From Streptomyces canus (lineage in GTDB: Bacteria > Actinomycetota > Actinomycetes > Streptomycetales > Streptomycetaceae): a stretch of 64,000 nucleotides of DNA. Under the pieces are notes generated by a model. It did not search any database, was not told the DNA's origin, and saw only the letters and a program-made list of their open reading frames with translations. This document shows positions 47,151 through 56,038 of the stretch, piece after piece. Position 1 is the stretch's first letter; every line of letters starts with the position of its first letter. The stretch covers positions 62,001 through 126,000 of the forward strand of contig NZ_KQ948668.1 in NCBI RefSeq assembly GCF_001514145.1, given 5' to 3'. Position numbers and translations under genes: made by a program.

Positions 47151-48344
47151 GTGCGCCTCACCCTCAAGGCGGCTGTGGCCGTCACCCTCCTGTGCGTCGC
47201 CACCGCCTGTGGCTCCTCCGACTCCGGCTCCGGCGGCTCCTCCGACGGACTCAACCCGCCCGACCTCAAGGCGCCCACGAAGCTCGGCGCGACCGAGGGA
47301 CAGGTCAATCTGATCGCCTGGGCCGGCTACGTCGAGGACGGCTCCAACGACCCGAAGGTCGACTGGGTCAGCGACTTCGAGAAGCAGACCGGCTGCCAGG
47401 TCAACTCCAAGACCGCCGCCAGCTCCGACGAAATGGTCAAGCTGATGAAGACCGGTCAGTACGACGCCGTCTCCGCCTCCGGCGACGCCTCCCTGCGCCT
47501 CATAGCCTCCGGCGACGCGGCCCCCGTCAACACCGCCCTCGTCCCCAACTACCGGGACATCTTCAGCGGGTTGAAGGACGGCGCCTGGAACTCCGTCGAC
47601 GGGAAGATGTACGGCGTCCCGCACGGCCGGGGCGCCAACCTGCTGATGTACAACACCGCGAAGGTCACGCCCGCGCCGACCTCCTGGTCCGCCGTGTTCG
47701 ACGACGCGTCCACGTACAAGGGCCACGTCACCGCGTACGACTCACCGATCTACATCGCCGACGCGGCGCTGTATCTGAAGGCCACCGAGCCCGATCTCGG
47801 CATCAAGGACCCCTACGCCCTCGACCAGAAGCAGTTCGACGCCGCCGTCGCCCTGCTCAAGCGGCAGAACGCGAACATCGGCGAGTACTGGAGCGACTAC
47901 CTCAAGGAGATCTCCGCGTTCAAGAGCGGCGACTCCGTGGTCGGCACCACCTGGCAGGTGATCGCCAACCTCACCGCCGACGAGGGCGCCAAGGTCAGGG
48001 CCTTCGTCCCCAAGGAGGGTTCGACCGGCTGGTCCGACACCTGGATGGTCTCCGCCAAGGCCAAGCACCCCAACTGCGCCTACAAGTGGCTCGACTGGAT
48101 CGTCTCGCCGAAGGTCAACGCCCAGGTCGCCGAGTACTTCGGCGAGGCACCCGCCAACTCCAAGGCCTGCGACCACACCAGCGACAAGAACTTCTGCACG
48201 ACGTACCACGCCTCCGACGAGGGCTACTGGAAGAACATCGCCTTCTGGAACACACCCATCGAGCAGTGCCTTGACGGCCGCACGGACGTCACGTGCGTGC
48301 CGTACGCCAAGTGGGTCCAGGCCTGGACCGAGATCAAGGGCTGA
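47151..48344 (+). CDS. Polyamine-type ABC substrate-binding lipoprotein (PotD-like)
   Basis: GTG 47151 is preferred because GGAG (47141-47144) lies 6 nt upstream; it gives 397 residues. The signal peptide ends in lipobox VATAC, then a Ser/Gly-rich linker. The mature part starts VNLIAWAGYVEDGSNDPKVDWVSDFEKQTG, characteristic of spermidine/putrescine-binding proteins, and continues with SSDEMVKLMKTGQYDAVSASGDA and GVPHGRGANLLMYN. Four cysteines near the C-terminus (ACDH...FCTT...QCLD...TCVP) could form two disulfides. The ligand is probably a polyamine or related amine. Confidence 0.9.
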   Translation: MRLTLKAAVAVTLLCVATACGSSDSGSGGSSDGLNPPDLKAPTKLGATEGQVNLIAWAGYVEDGSNDPKVDWVSDFEKQTGCQVNSKTAASSDEMVKLMKTGQYDAVSASGDASLRLIASGDAAPVNTALVPNYRDIFSGLKDGAWNSVDGKMYGVPHGRGANLLMYNTAKVTPAPTSWSAVFDDASTYKGHVTAYDSPIYIADAALYLKATEPDLGIKDPYALDQKQFDAAVALLKRQNANIGEYWSDYLKEISAFKSGDSVVGTTWQVIANLTADEGAKVRAFVPKEGSTGWSDTWMVSAKAKHPNCAYKWLDWIVSPKVNAQVAEYFGEAPANSKACDHTSDKNFCTTYHASDEGYWKNIAFWNTPIEQCLDGRTDVTCVPYAKWVQAWTEIKG

Positions 48345-48347
48345 GGC

Positions 48348-49211
48348 ATGGTCCTGCTGACGCGGACCGCGGGGGCGCTGCACCGCCGCCCCCGGCTCCG
48401 GCTCTCCCTGCTCCTCGCCGCCCCGCTGCTGTGGCTGGCGGTGCTCTATCTCGGTTCACTGACCGTGCTGTTCGTCTCCGCGTTCTGGACGACGAACTCC
48501 TTCACCTCCGAGGTCGTGAAGGTCTGGTCGACCGCCAACTTCCGCGAGCTGTTCACCACGCCGGTGTTCCGGCAGGTGATCCTGCGGAGCGTGGGGGTGG
48601 CGCTGGCCGTCACCGTCCTGTGCGCGGTGATCGCCTTTCCGGTCGCCTTCTACACGGCACGGGTCGCACGGCCCAGGTGGCGCCCACTGCTGGTCGTCGC
48701 CATCCTCACCCCGCTGTGGGCGAGTTACCTGGTCAAGGTGTACGCCTGGCGGCTGATCCTCTCCGAGGGCGGGCTCGCCGACTGGATGCTGAAGCCGTTC
48801 GGGTCGAGCGGCCCCGGGTTCGGCCTCACGGCGGCCGTGCTGACGCTGACGTACCTCTGGCTGCCGTACATGATCCTGCCGATCCACACGGCGCTGGAGC
48901 AGCTGCCCGGCAACCTGCTCGACGCCTCGGCCGACCTGGGGGCGCGGGCCGGCCGGACCTTCCGGTCGGTGGTGCTCCCGATGGTGCTGCCGTCGGTGGC
49001 GGCCGGGTCGATCTTCACGTTCTCACTGAGCCTCGGCGACTACATCACCGTGCAGATCGTCGGCGGCAAGACCCAGCTGATCGGCAATCTCGTCTACTCC
49101 AACATCGAACTCAACCTGCCGATGGCCGCGGCGCTCGGCACGGTCCCGGTGGTCGTCATCGTGCTGTACCTGCTGGCGATGCGCCGCACCGGCGCCCTGA
49201 GCAGCCTGTAG
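48348..49211 (+). CDS. Polyamine-type ABC permease (PotB-like)
   Basis: The 287-residue membrane protein starts at ATG 48348, 3 bp after the binding-protein stop. Six hydrophobic helices are visible, beginning with LRLSLLLAAPLLWLAVLYLGSLTVLFVSAFW, and the EAA loop LLDASADLGARAGRTFRSVVLPMVLPS near residues 190-215 meets the ATPase. It is the first membrane subunit of the importer. Confidence 0.92.
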   Translation: MVLLTRTAGALHRRPRLRLSLLLAAPLLWLAVLYLGSLTVLFVSAFWTTNSFTSEVVKVWSTANFRELFTTPVFRQVILRSVGVALAVTVLCAVIAFPVAFYTARVARPRWRPLLVVAILTPLWASYLVKVYAWRLILSEGGLADWMLKPFGSSGPGFGLTAAVLTLTYLWLPYMILPIHTALEQLPGNLLDASADLGARAGRTFRSVVLPMVLPSVAAGSIFTFSLSLGDYITVQIVGGKTQLIGNLVYSNIELNLPMAAALGTVPVVVIVLYLLAMRRTGALSSL

Positions 49212-49220
49212 AGGAGCCCC

Positions 49221-50036
49221 GTGCAACTGTCCCGCTCCGCCCGTATCGCACTGCGCGTCGCCGCCGGGTTCGGCTTCGCGGTGATCTACGTCCCGCTCCT
49301 GCTCGTCCTCGTCAACTCCCTGAACCCCGACCGGAGCGCGAGCTGGCCCCCGCCGGGCCTGACCCTGCACTGGTGGTCGGTGGCCTGGGAGAACTCGGGC
49401 GCCCGTGAGGCGCTGTGGGTCTCGGTCAAGGCGGGCCTCGGCGCCACGGCCATCGCACTGGTCCTCGGAACGCTCATCGCCTTCGCCGTGGCCCGGTACC
49501 GCTTCTTCGGCCGGGAGGCCCTCTCCTTCGTGGTCGTCCTGCCGATCGCGCTCCCGGGCATCGTCACGGGCATCGCCCTCAACTCGGCGTTCAGCACGGT
49601 GCTCGAGCCGCTGGGCGTCGGCCTCGGCCTGTTCACCGTGGTCGTCGGCCACGCCACCTTCTGCATCGTCGTGGTCTTCAACAACGTCGTCGCCCGGCTC
49701 CGCCGCACCTCCGGCTCCTACGAGGAGGCCGCGATGGACCTGGGCGCGAATACCTTCCGCGCCTTCGTCGACGTCACCTTCCCCCTGGTCCGCTCGGCCC
49801 TCCTCGCGGGCGGCCTGCTCGCCTTCGCCCTCTCCTTCGACGAGATCGTCGTCACCACCTTCACCGCGGGGCCGGGCGTCGAGACCCTCCCCATCTGGAT
49901 CTTCAACAACATGACCCGCCCGCAACAGGCGCCGGTGGTGAACGTGGTGGCGGCCGTGCTGGTCCTGCTGTCCGTGCTTCCGATCTACGGGGCTCAGCGG
50001 CTGTCGGCGGACACGGCGACGGGAAGCCGGGTCTGA
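49221..50036 (+). CDS. Polyamine-type ABC permease (PotC-like)
   Basis: The 271-residue membrane protein starts at GTG 49221 behind GAGGAG. Helices begin with VAAGFGFAVIYVPLLLVLVNSL. The EAA loop YEEAAMDLGANTFRAFVDVTFPLVR lies at about residues 172-196, and the conserved ALSFDEIVVTTFTAG follows. It completes the PotABCD-type set. The stop is 66 bp before the LacI-type gene, which has its own promoter. Confidence 0.92.
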   Translation: MQLSRSARIALRVAAGFGFAVIYVPLLLVLVNSLNPDRSASWPPPGLTLHWWSVAWENSGAREALWVSVKAGLGATAIALVLGTLIAFAVARYRFFGREALSFVVVLPIALPGIVTGIALNSAFSTVLEPLGVGLGLFTVVVGHATFCIVVVFNNVVARLRRTSGSYEEAAMDLGANTFRAFVDVTFPLVRSALLAGGLLAFALSFDEIVVTTFTAGPGVETLPIWIFNNMTRPQQAPVVNVVAAVLVLLSVLPIYGAQRLSADTATGSRV

Positions 50037-50063
50037 CGTCGTGGAGCGTCCACTGCACCGTTT

Positions 50064-50100
50064 ACGCAAACGACTTGCATAAATTGCGCTATTCTTGCGT
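50064..50100 (+). promoter_or_regulatory. Leaderless lacI-type promoter with repeated TTGC/GCAA motifs
   Basis: TATTCT at 50090-50095 lies 7 nt before ATG 50103 with no ribosome site, a leaderless pattern. ACGCAA (50064-50069) and TTGCGT (50095-50100) form perfect inverted arms, with further TTGC copies at 50075 and 50084. Such repeats resemble MalR-type operator content in Streptomyces and suggest autoregulation. Confidence 0.5.
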
Positions 50101-50102
50101 TC

Positions 50103-51098
50103 ATGACGCGACGACTTGCCGAGGTGGCGAAGAAAGTCGGGGTCAGCGAGGCCACGGTCAGCCGGGTGCTCAACGGCAAGCCGGGAGTCTCCCAGGCCAC
50201 CCGGCAGGCGGTGCTGTCCGCGCTGGACGTGCTCGGGTACGAGCGGCCCACACAGTTGCGCGGGGAGCGCGCGCGGCTGGTGGGGCTGGTGCTGCCGGAA
50301 CTCCAGAACCCGATCTTCCCGGCGTTCGCCGAGGTCATCGGCGGGGCGCTGGCCCAGCTCGGGCTGACGCCGGTGCTGTGCACCCAGACCAAGGGCGGGG
50401 TGTCCGAGGCCGATTACGTGGATCTCCTGCTGCAGCAGCAGGTCTCCGGTGTCGTCTTCGCCGGCGGGCTCTACGCCCAGGCGGACGCGCCGCACGACCA
50501 CTACCGGCGGCTCGCCGACCGGAACATCCCGGTGGTGCTGGTCAACGCGTCCATAGGCGACCTCGGCTTCCCGGGCGTGTCCTGCGACGACGCGGTGGCC
50601 GTCGAGCAGGCCTGGCGACACCTCTCCTCCCTGGGGCACGAGCGGATCGGGCTGGTCCTGGGGCCCGCGGACCACATGCCGTCGGCCCGCAAGCTGGCCG
50701 CGGCGCAGGGACTCGGCGAGCTGCCTCAGGAGCGGGTGGCGCGGGCCATGTTCTCCATCGAGGGCGGGCACGCGGCGGCCGCCCGGCTCATCGACCGCGG
50801 CGTCACCGGCTTCATCTGCGCCAGCGACCCCCTCGCCCTCGGTGCCATCCGGGCGGCCCGCCGCAAGGGACTCGACGTGCCGGGCCAGGTGTCGGTGGTC
50901 GGCTACGACGACTCCGCCCTGATGAACTGCACCGAACCTCCGCTGACCACCGTCCGCCAGCCCATCGAGGCCATGGGCCGGGCCGCCGTGGAGCTGCTGA
51001 ACGCGCAGGTCGGCGGCAGTGCCGTACCGCCCGAGGAACTGCTCTTCGAACCCGAGCTGGTGGTCCGGGGGTCCACCGCGCAAGCGCCTCGCGGCTGA
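50103..51098 (+). CDS. LacI-family regulator (MalR-like)
   Basis: The 331-residue protein starts at ATG 50103. The N-terminal helix-turn-helix RLAEVAKKVGVSEATVSRVLNGKPGVS and hinge RPTQLRGERARLVGLVLPEL are very like those of Streptomyces maltose regulator MalR, as I recall it. The periplasmic-binding-like domain has NPIFPAFAEVIGGALAQLGL, VSCDDAVAVEQAWRHL and ICASDPLALGAIRAARRKGL. It precedes an alpha-glucoside-type importer, alpha-glucosidase and secreted glucanase, so it most likely represses these until an alpha-gluco-oligosaccharide enters. Confidence 0.9.
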   Translation: MTRRLAEVAKKVGVSEATVSRVLNGKPGVSQATRQAVLSALDVLGYERPTQLRGERARLVGLVLPELQNPIFPAFAEVIGGALAQLGLTPVLCTQTKGGVSEADYVDLLLQQQVSGVVFAGGLYAQADAPHDHYRRLADRNIPVVLVNASIGDLGFPGVSCDDAVAVEQAWRHLSSLGHERIGLVLGPADHMPSARKLAAAQGLGELPQERVARAMFSIEGGHAAAARLIDRGVTGFICASDPLALGAIRAARRKGLDVPGQVSVVGYDDSALMNCTEPPLTTVRQPIEAMGRAAVELLNAQVGGSAVPPEELLFEPELVVRGSTAQAPRG

Positions 51099-51146
51099 GA
51101 TCCACGACTCTCTCATCGCTCTGTCGAATAATTACAGATTCTGCGT

Positions 51147-51167
51147 GACATCTTGCGGACAGATGTC
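51147..51167. promoter_or_regulatory. Inverted repeat upstream of the sugar-binding protein gene
   Basis: GACATCT at 51147-51153 and AGATGTC at 51161-51167 are perfect 7-bp arms around TGCGGAC. It lies 49 bp after the LacI-type stop and 52 bp before the binding-protein ATG. It could be the LacI-type operator or a short transcript hairpin. AATAATTA just upstream (51127-51134) may be part of the promoter. Confidence 0.45.
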
Positions 51168-51219
51168 GGCGGTGCTTGAGTGTGCGGCGCCCACCGCTCC
51201 TGCCACGAGGGGTCCACCG

Positions 51220-52566
51220 ATGAGAAGCACCGGGTACCGCCGTACCGTCGCCGCGCTCAGTGTCTGTTCCCTTGCCCTCGCCGCCTCCGCCTGTGGATCG
51301 GGCGACGACACGGCGAGCGGCAAGACCCGCATCACGGTCAACTGCATGCCGCCCAAGAGCGCCAAGGTCGACCGTCGGTTCTTCGAGCAGGACATCGCGT
51401 CCTTCGAGAAGCAGAACCCGGACATCGACGTCGTCGCGCACGACGCGTTCCCCTGCCAGGACCCCAAGACCTTCGACGCCAAGCTCGCCGGCGGGCAGAT
51501 GGAGGACGTCTTCTACACGTACTTCACCGACGCCAAGCACGTCGTGGACATCAACCAGGCGGCCGATCTCACCCCGTACGTCAAGGAGTTGAAGAACTAC
51601 GACTCCCTCCAGCAGCAGCTGCGCGACATCTACACCGTCGACGGGAAGATCTACGGCATCCCGCGCACCGGCTACTCGATGGGCCTGATCTACAACAAGA
51701 AGCTCTTCGCGAAGGCCGGCCTCGACCCCGAGCAACCTCCCGCCACTTGGGAGGAGTTGCGCGCCGACGCCAAGAAGATCGCCGCGCTGGGCGACGGCAC
51801 CGTCGGCTACGCCGACTACAGCGCCCAGAACCAAGGCGGTTGGCACTTCACCGCCGAGCTCTACTCCCAGGGCGGCGACGTCGTGAGCCCGGACGGCAAG
51901 AAGGCGACCATCGACACCCCCGAGGGCCGGGCCGTCCTGCAGAACCTGCACGACATGCGCTGGACCGACGACTCCATGGGCAGCAAGCAGCTCCTCGTCA
52001 TCAACGACGTCCAGCAGATGATGGGTTCGGGCAAGCTCGGCATGTACCTCTCCGCCCCGGACAACATCCCGATCCTGGTCAAGGAGAAGGGCGGCGACTA
52101 CAAGGACCTCGCGCTCGCCCCGATGCCCGGCGGCGAGGGCACGCTCATCGGCGGCGACGGCTACATGGTCAACAAGAAGGCGAGCCCCGACCAGATCAGG
52201 GCGGGCCTGAAGTGGCTCGACCACATGTTCCTCAGGCCCGGCGCGGGATTCCTCGGCGACTACTCCCGCGCCAAGAAGGCCGACGCCCCGGTCGGCCTGC
52301 CCGAACCGCGCCTGTTCACCGGCGCCGCCGACACCAAGGACCAGCAGGTCAAGAAGGCCAACGCCAATGTGCCGGTGGAGAACTACCAGGCATTCCTCGA
52401 CGGCAACCAGTCGCTGAAGATGAAGATCGAACCGCCGCACGCCCAGCAGCTCTACTCCGTCCTCGACGGAGCCGTCTCCGCCGTCCTCACCAAGAAGGAC
52501 GCCGACATCGACCAGCTCCTGAAGGACGCCTCCGGCAAGATCGACGGCATCCTGGCCCGGAGCTGA
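51220..52566 (+). CDS. Carbohydrate ABC substrate-binding lipoprotein
   Basis: The 448-residue solute-binding protein (family 1) starts at ATG 51220. Its signal is VAALSVCSLALAASAC with the lipobox Cys. The mature protein begins TRITVNCMPPKSAKVDRRFFEQDIASFEKQNPDI, continues LTPYVKELKNYDSLQQQLRDIYTVDGKIYGIPRTGYSMGL and has an ATWEELRADAKKIAAL helix, all typical of oligosaccharide-binding proteins. It differs from the usual Streptomyces MalE despite the MalR-like regulator, so another alpha-glucoside than maltose is likely. First gene of a five-gene run. Confidence 0.9.
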   Translation: MRSTGYRRTVAALSVCSLALAASACGSGDDTASGKTRITVNCMPPKSAKVDRRFFEQDIASFEKQNPDIDVVAHDAFPCQDPKTFDAKLAGGQMEDVFYTYFTDAKHVVDINQAADLTPYVKELKNYDSLQQQLRDIYTVDGKIYGIPRTGYSMGLIYNKKLFAKAGLDPEQPPATWEELRADAKKIAALGDGTVGYADYSAQNQGGWHFTAELYSQGGDVVSPDGKKATIDTPEGRAVLQNLHDMRWTDDSMGSKQLLVINDVQQMMGSGKLGMYLSAPDNIPILVKEKGGDYKDLALAPMPGGEGTLIGGDGYMVNKKASPDQIRAGLKWLDHMFLRPGAGFLGDYSRAKKADAPVGLPEPRLFTGAADTKDQQVKKANANVPVENYQAFLDGNQSLKMKIEPPHAQQLYSVLDGAVSAVLTKKDADIDQLLKDASGKIDGILARS

Positions 52567-52571
52567 CCCCC

Positions 52572-53528
52572 GTGAAGACGGTGGAAAGCCCGCCCCACGA
52601 GGCCGTCGCCGTACCCCCGATCCAGGCGCCGCCTCCCGCAGGGGACCGGAGGCGGCGCCGCCTCGCCGACCAGGCCCGCGCCTACGGCTTCCTCCTCGGC
52701 GGACTGCTCTGCTTCGCCCTTTTCTCCTGGTACCCGGCGATCCGCGCCGTCGTGATCGCCTTCCAGAAGTACACGCCGGGTTCCGAGCCCGAGTGGGTCG
52801 GCACCGCCAACTTCACCCGCGTGTGGCACGACCCGGAGTTCACCGCAGCCTGGCGCAACACCCTCACCTTCACCCTGCTGGCCCTGCTCATCGGCTTCGC
52901 GATCCCCTTCGTCATGGCCCTGGTGCTCAATGAGCTGAGGCACGCGAAGGCGTTCTTCCGGGTGGTGGTCTACCTGCCCGTCATGATCCCGCCGGTGGTC
53001 AGTGCCCTGCTCTGGAAGTGGTTCTACGACCCCGGAGCCGGCCTCGCCAACGAGGCGCTGAGTTTCCTGCACCTGCCCACCTCGAACTGGTCCAACGGCG
53101 CCGACACCGCGCTCGTCTCCCTGGTGATCGTGGCGACCTGGGCCAACCTGGGCGGCACCGTCCTGATCTACCTGGCCGCCCTGCAGTCCATCCCCGGCGA
53201 GCTGTACGAAGCCGCCGAACTGGACGGGGCGAACCTCCTCCAGCGCATCCGTCATGTGACGCTCCCCCAGACCCGGTTCGTCGTCCTGATGCTGATGCTC
53301 CTTCAGATCATCGCGACCATGCAGGTGTTCACGGAGCCGTTCGTGATCACCGGTGGCGGTCCGGAGAACGCCACGGTCACCGTTCTCTACCTGATCTACA
53401 AGTACGCGTTCCTCTACAACGACTTCGGCGGCGCGTGTGCGCTGAGCGTCATGCTCCTGGTGCTGCTGGGCGCCTTCTCCGCCGTGTATCTGCGGCTGAC
53501 CCGGTCCGCAGAGGGGGATCTCGCATGA
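52572..53528 (+). CDS. Carbohydrate ABC permease, MalF-type
   Basis: The 318-residue membrane protein starts at GTG 52572. A basic Pro-rich leader (GDRRRRRLADQ) precedes the first helix AYGFLLGGLLCFALFSWYPAIRAVVIAF. The EAA loop YEAAELDGANLLQRIRHVTLPQTR lies near residues 214-237. It forms the channel with the next gene's product, with which it overlaps by ATGA. No ATPase gene is nearby, so a shared MsiK-like ATPase is expected. Confidence 0.92.
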   Translation: MKTVESPPHEAVAVPPIQAPPPAGDRRRRRLADQARAYGFLLGGLLCFALFSWYPAIRAVVIAFQKYTPGSEPEWVGTANFTRVWHDPEFTAAWRNTLTFTLLALLIGFAIPFVMALVLNELRHAKAFFRVVVYLPVMIPPVVSALLWKWFYDPGAGLANEALSFLHLPTSNWSNGADTALVSLVIVATWANLGGTVLIYLAALQSIPGELYEAAELDGANLLQRIRHVTLPQTRFVVLMLMLLQIIATMQVFTEPFVITGGGPENATVTVLYLIYKYAFLYNDFGGACALSVMLLVLLGAFSAVYLRLTRSAEGDLA

Positions 53529-54385
53529 GCACCCGCACCCTGATCTCCCCGGCGACGCTCGCCCGCCCGCGCGGCAGGGCCGTCTACTGGACCGTCTTCA
53601 CCGCGGTCGTCGTGCTCTTCGCGCTCGCCTTCCTCTTCCCCGTCTACTGGATGGTCACCGGGGCGATGAAGTCACCGGACGAGGTGACGCGCACGCCGCC
53701 CACCCTCGTCCCCGAACAATGGCACCTCGACGGCTACACCGACGCCTGGGACCTCATGCAGCTCCCGCAACACCTGTGGAACACGGTGGTCCAGGCGGCA
53801 GGTGCCTGGGCGTTCCAGCTCGTCCTGTGCACGGCCGCCGCCTACGCCCTGTCCCGGCTCAGGCCCGTCTTCGGCAAGATGGTCCTCGGCGGGATCCTCG
53901 CCACGCTGATGGTCCCGGCCCAGGCCCTGGTCGTACCGAAATACCTGACCGTGGCCGACCTGGGCCTGCTCAACGACCCCCTCGCCATCTGGCTGCCGGC
54001 CGTCGCCAACGCCTTCAACCTGTACCTGCTCAAGCGGTTCTTCGACCAGCTCCCGCGCGATGTGCTGGAGGCCGCCGAGATCGACGGGGCCGGAAAGCCG
54101 CGCATCCTGTGGTCGATCGTGCTGCCCATGTCGAGGCCGGTCCTCGGGGTGGTCTCGATCTTCGCCCTGGTCGCCGTCTGGCAGGACTTCCTGTGGCCGC
54201 TGATGGTCTTCTCCGACACCGACAAGCAGCCCATCAGCGTGGCACTCGTCCAGCTGTCGCAGAACATCCAACTGACCGTGCTCATCGCCGCGATGGTGAT
54301 CGCCAGCATCCCGATGGTCGCCCTGTTCCTCGTCTTCCAGCGGCACATCGTCGCCGGGATCGGCGCGGGCAGCACGAAGGGCTGA
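53525..54385 (+). CDS. Carbohydrate ABC permease, MalG-type
   Basis: The 286-residue membrane protein starts at ATG 53525 within the 4-bp overlap. The helices begin AVYWTVFTAVVVLFALAFLFPVYWMV, and the EAA loop LEAAEIDGAGKPRILWSIVLPMSRP is at about residues 181-205. It ends with the usual basic FQRHIVAGIGAGSTKG of sugar MalG-type permeases. Operon context as the preceding genes; a GH13 gene follows after 33 bp. Confidence 0.93.
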   Translation: MSTRTLISPATLARPRGRAVYWTVFTAVVVLFALAFLFPVYWMVTGAMKSPDEVTRTPPTLVPEQWHLDGYTDAWDLMQLPQHLWNTVVQAAGAWAFQLVLCTAAAYALSRLRPVFGKMVLGGILATLMVPAQALVVPKYLTVADLGLLNDPLAIWLPAVANAFNLYLLKRFFDQLPRDVLEAAEIDGAGKPRILWSIVLPMSRPVLGVVSIFALVAVWQDFLWPLMVFSDTDKQPISVALVQLSQNIQLTVLIAAMVIASIPMVALFLVFQRHIVAGIGAGSTKG

Positions 54386-54418
54386 CACCATCCGTCCGCC
54401 TACAGAAGGGAACTCCCA

Positions 54419-56005
54419 GTGGGACAGCAGCCCACCGAGTGGTGGCGCTCCGCCGTCATCTACCAGGTCTACGTCCGCAGCTTCGCCGACGGCGACGGGG
54501 ACGGCACCGGCGACCTCGCCGGAGTCCGGGCCAGGCTGCCGTATCTCGCCGAACTCGGTGTGGACGCCCTGTGGTTCAACCCCTGGTACCTCTCCCCGAT
54601 GAAGGACGGCGGCTACGACGTCGCCGACTACCGGGCCATCGACCCCGCCTTCGGCACCCTCGCCGAGGCGGAGAAACTGATCGCGGAGGCACGGGAGCTG
54701 GGCATCCGCACGGTCGTCGACATCGTGCCCAACCATGTCTCCGACCAACACCCCTGGTTCCAGGCGGCGTTGAACGCGGGCCCGGGCAGCCCCGAACGCG
54801 AGCTGTTCCACTTCCGGCGCGGACGCGGCAAGCACGGCGAACTCCCGCCCAACGACTGGCCGTCGCAGTTCGTCGGCTCCGCCGAGCCCGTGTGGACGCG
54901 GCTGCCCGACGGCGACTGGTATCTGCACCTGTTCACCCCGGAACAGCCCGACCTCAACTGGGCCCACCCGGCCGTCCGCCAGGAGCACGAGGACATCCTG
55001 CGCTTCTGGTTCGAACGGGGAGTGGCGGGCGTGCGCATCGACTCGGCCGCCCTGCTCGCCAAGGACCCCGCGCTGCCCGACCTCGCAGGCGGACCCCACC
55101 CGCACCCCTTCGTCGACCGCGACGAACTCCACGACATCTACCGCTCCTGGCGGGTGATCGCCGACGAGTACGACGGAGTCTTCGTCGGCGAGGTCTGGCT
55201 CCCGGACACCGAACGCTTCGCCCGCTACCTGCGCCCCGACGAGCTGCACACCGCCTTCAACTTCTCCTTCCTGTCCTGCCCTTGGGACCCCGGGCGGCTG
55301 CGCACCTCGATCGACACGACCCTCGCCGAGCACGCCCCGGTGGGTGCCCCCGCCACCTGGGTGCTGTGCAACCACGACATCACCCGCACGGTCACCCGCT
55401 ACGGCCGTACGGACACCGGCTTCGACTTCGCGGCCAAGGCCTTCGGCACCCCGACCGACCTCGCCCTCGGCACCCGGCGTGCCCGCGCGGCGGCTCTGCT
55501 CTCGCTCGCCCTTCCCGGGGCCGTCTACGTCTACCAGGGCGAGGAACTCGGCCTGCCCGAGGCGGACATCCCGCGCGACCGCATCGAGGACCCCATGCAC
55601 GTACGTTCCGGCGGCAAGGACCCAGGGCGCGACGGCTGCCGGGTGCCGCTGCCGTGGGCGGCCGGGGCGCCCCATGCGGGGTTCGGCGGCGAGCCCTGGC
55701 TGCCGCAGCCCGCCGACTGGGCGTCGTACGCCGTCGACCGGCAGGCCGTGGACCCCGGGTCGATGCTCGGCCTCTACCGCGAGGCCATCCGGCTCCGGCC
55801 GGTCTTCGGCGACGGCCCGCTCACCTGGCTGCCCGCGCCCGAGGGCGTTCTCGCCTTCGCCCGTGCGGACGGGGCCCTGTGCGTGGTGAATCTCGCCGAC
55901 ACGCCCGTGGACCTGCCCGAGCACACCGCACTGCTGCTTGCCAGCGGCCCCATGGACGGGGTGGGCCGACTGCCCGAGGACACCGCGGTCTGGCTCCGGA
56001 GCTGA
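54419..56005 (+). CDS. GH13 alpha-glucosidase, cytosolic
   Basis: The 528-residue enzyme starts at GTG 54419 after AGAAGGGA. The (beta/alpha)8 barrel holds the four GH13 regions: DIVPNHVSDQHPWF, GVRIDSAALL with nucleophile Asp208, VFVGEVWLPD with acid/base Glu258, and VLCNHDITR with Asp320. It opens with WWRSAVIYQVYVRSFADGDGDGTGDL, typical of oligo-alpha-glucosidases. There is no signal peptide, so it splits imported alpha-gluco-oligosaccharides to glucose. With a likely alpha-1,3-glucanase gene next, nigerose-type sugars are plausible substrates. Confidence 0.93.
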   Translation: MGQQPTEWWRSAVIYQVYVRSFADGDGDGTGDLAGVRARLPYLAELGVDALWFNPWYLSPMKDGGYDVADYRAIDPAFGTLAEAEKLIAEARELGIRTVVDIVPNHVSDQHPWFQAALNAGPGSPERELFHFRRGRGKHGELPPNDWPSQFVGSAEPVWTRLPDGDWYLHLFTPEQPDLNWAHPAVRQEHEDILRFWFERGVAGVRIDSAALLAKDPALPDLAGGPHPHPFVDRDELHDIYRSWRVIADEYDGVFVGEVWLPDTERFARYLRPDELHTAFNFSFLSCPWDPGRLRTSIDTTLAEHAPVGAPATWVLCNHDITRTVTRYGRTDTGFDFAAKAFGTPTDLALGTRRARAAALLSLALPGAVYVYQGEELGLPEADIPRDRIEDPMHVRSGGKDPGRDGCRVPLPWAAGAPHAGFGGEPWLPQPADWASYAVDRQAVDPGSMLGLYREAIRLRPVFGDGPLTWLPAPEGVLAFARADGALCVVNLADTPVDLPEHTALLLASGPMDGVGRLPEDTAVWLRS

Positions 56006-56038
56006 GACCGCAGCACCCCCACACGAAGGGATCAGCAC

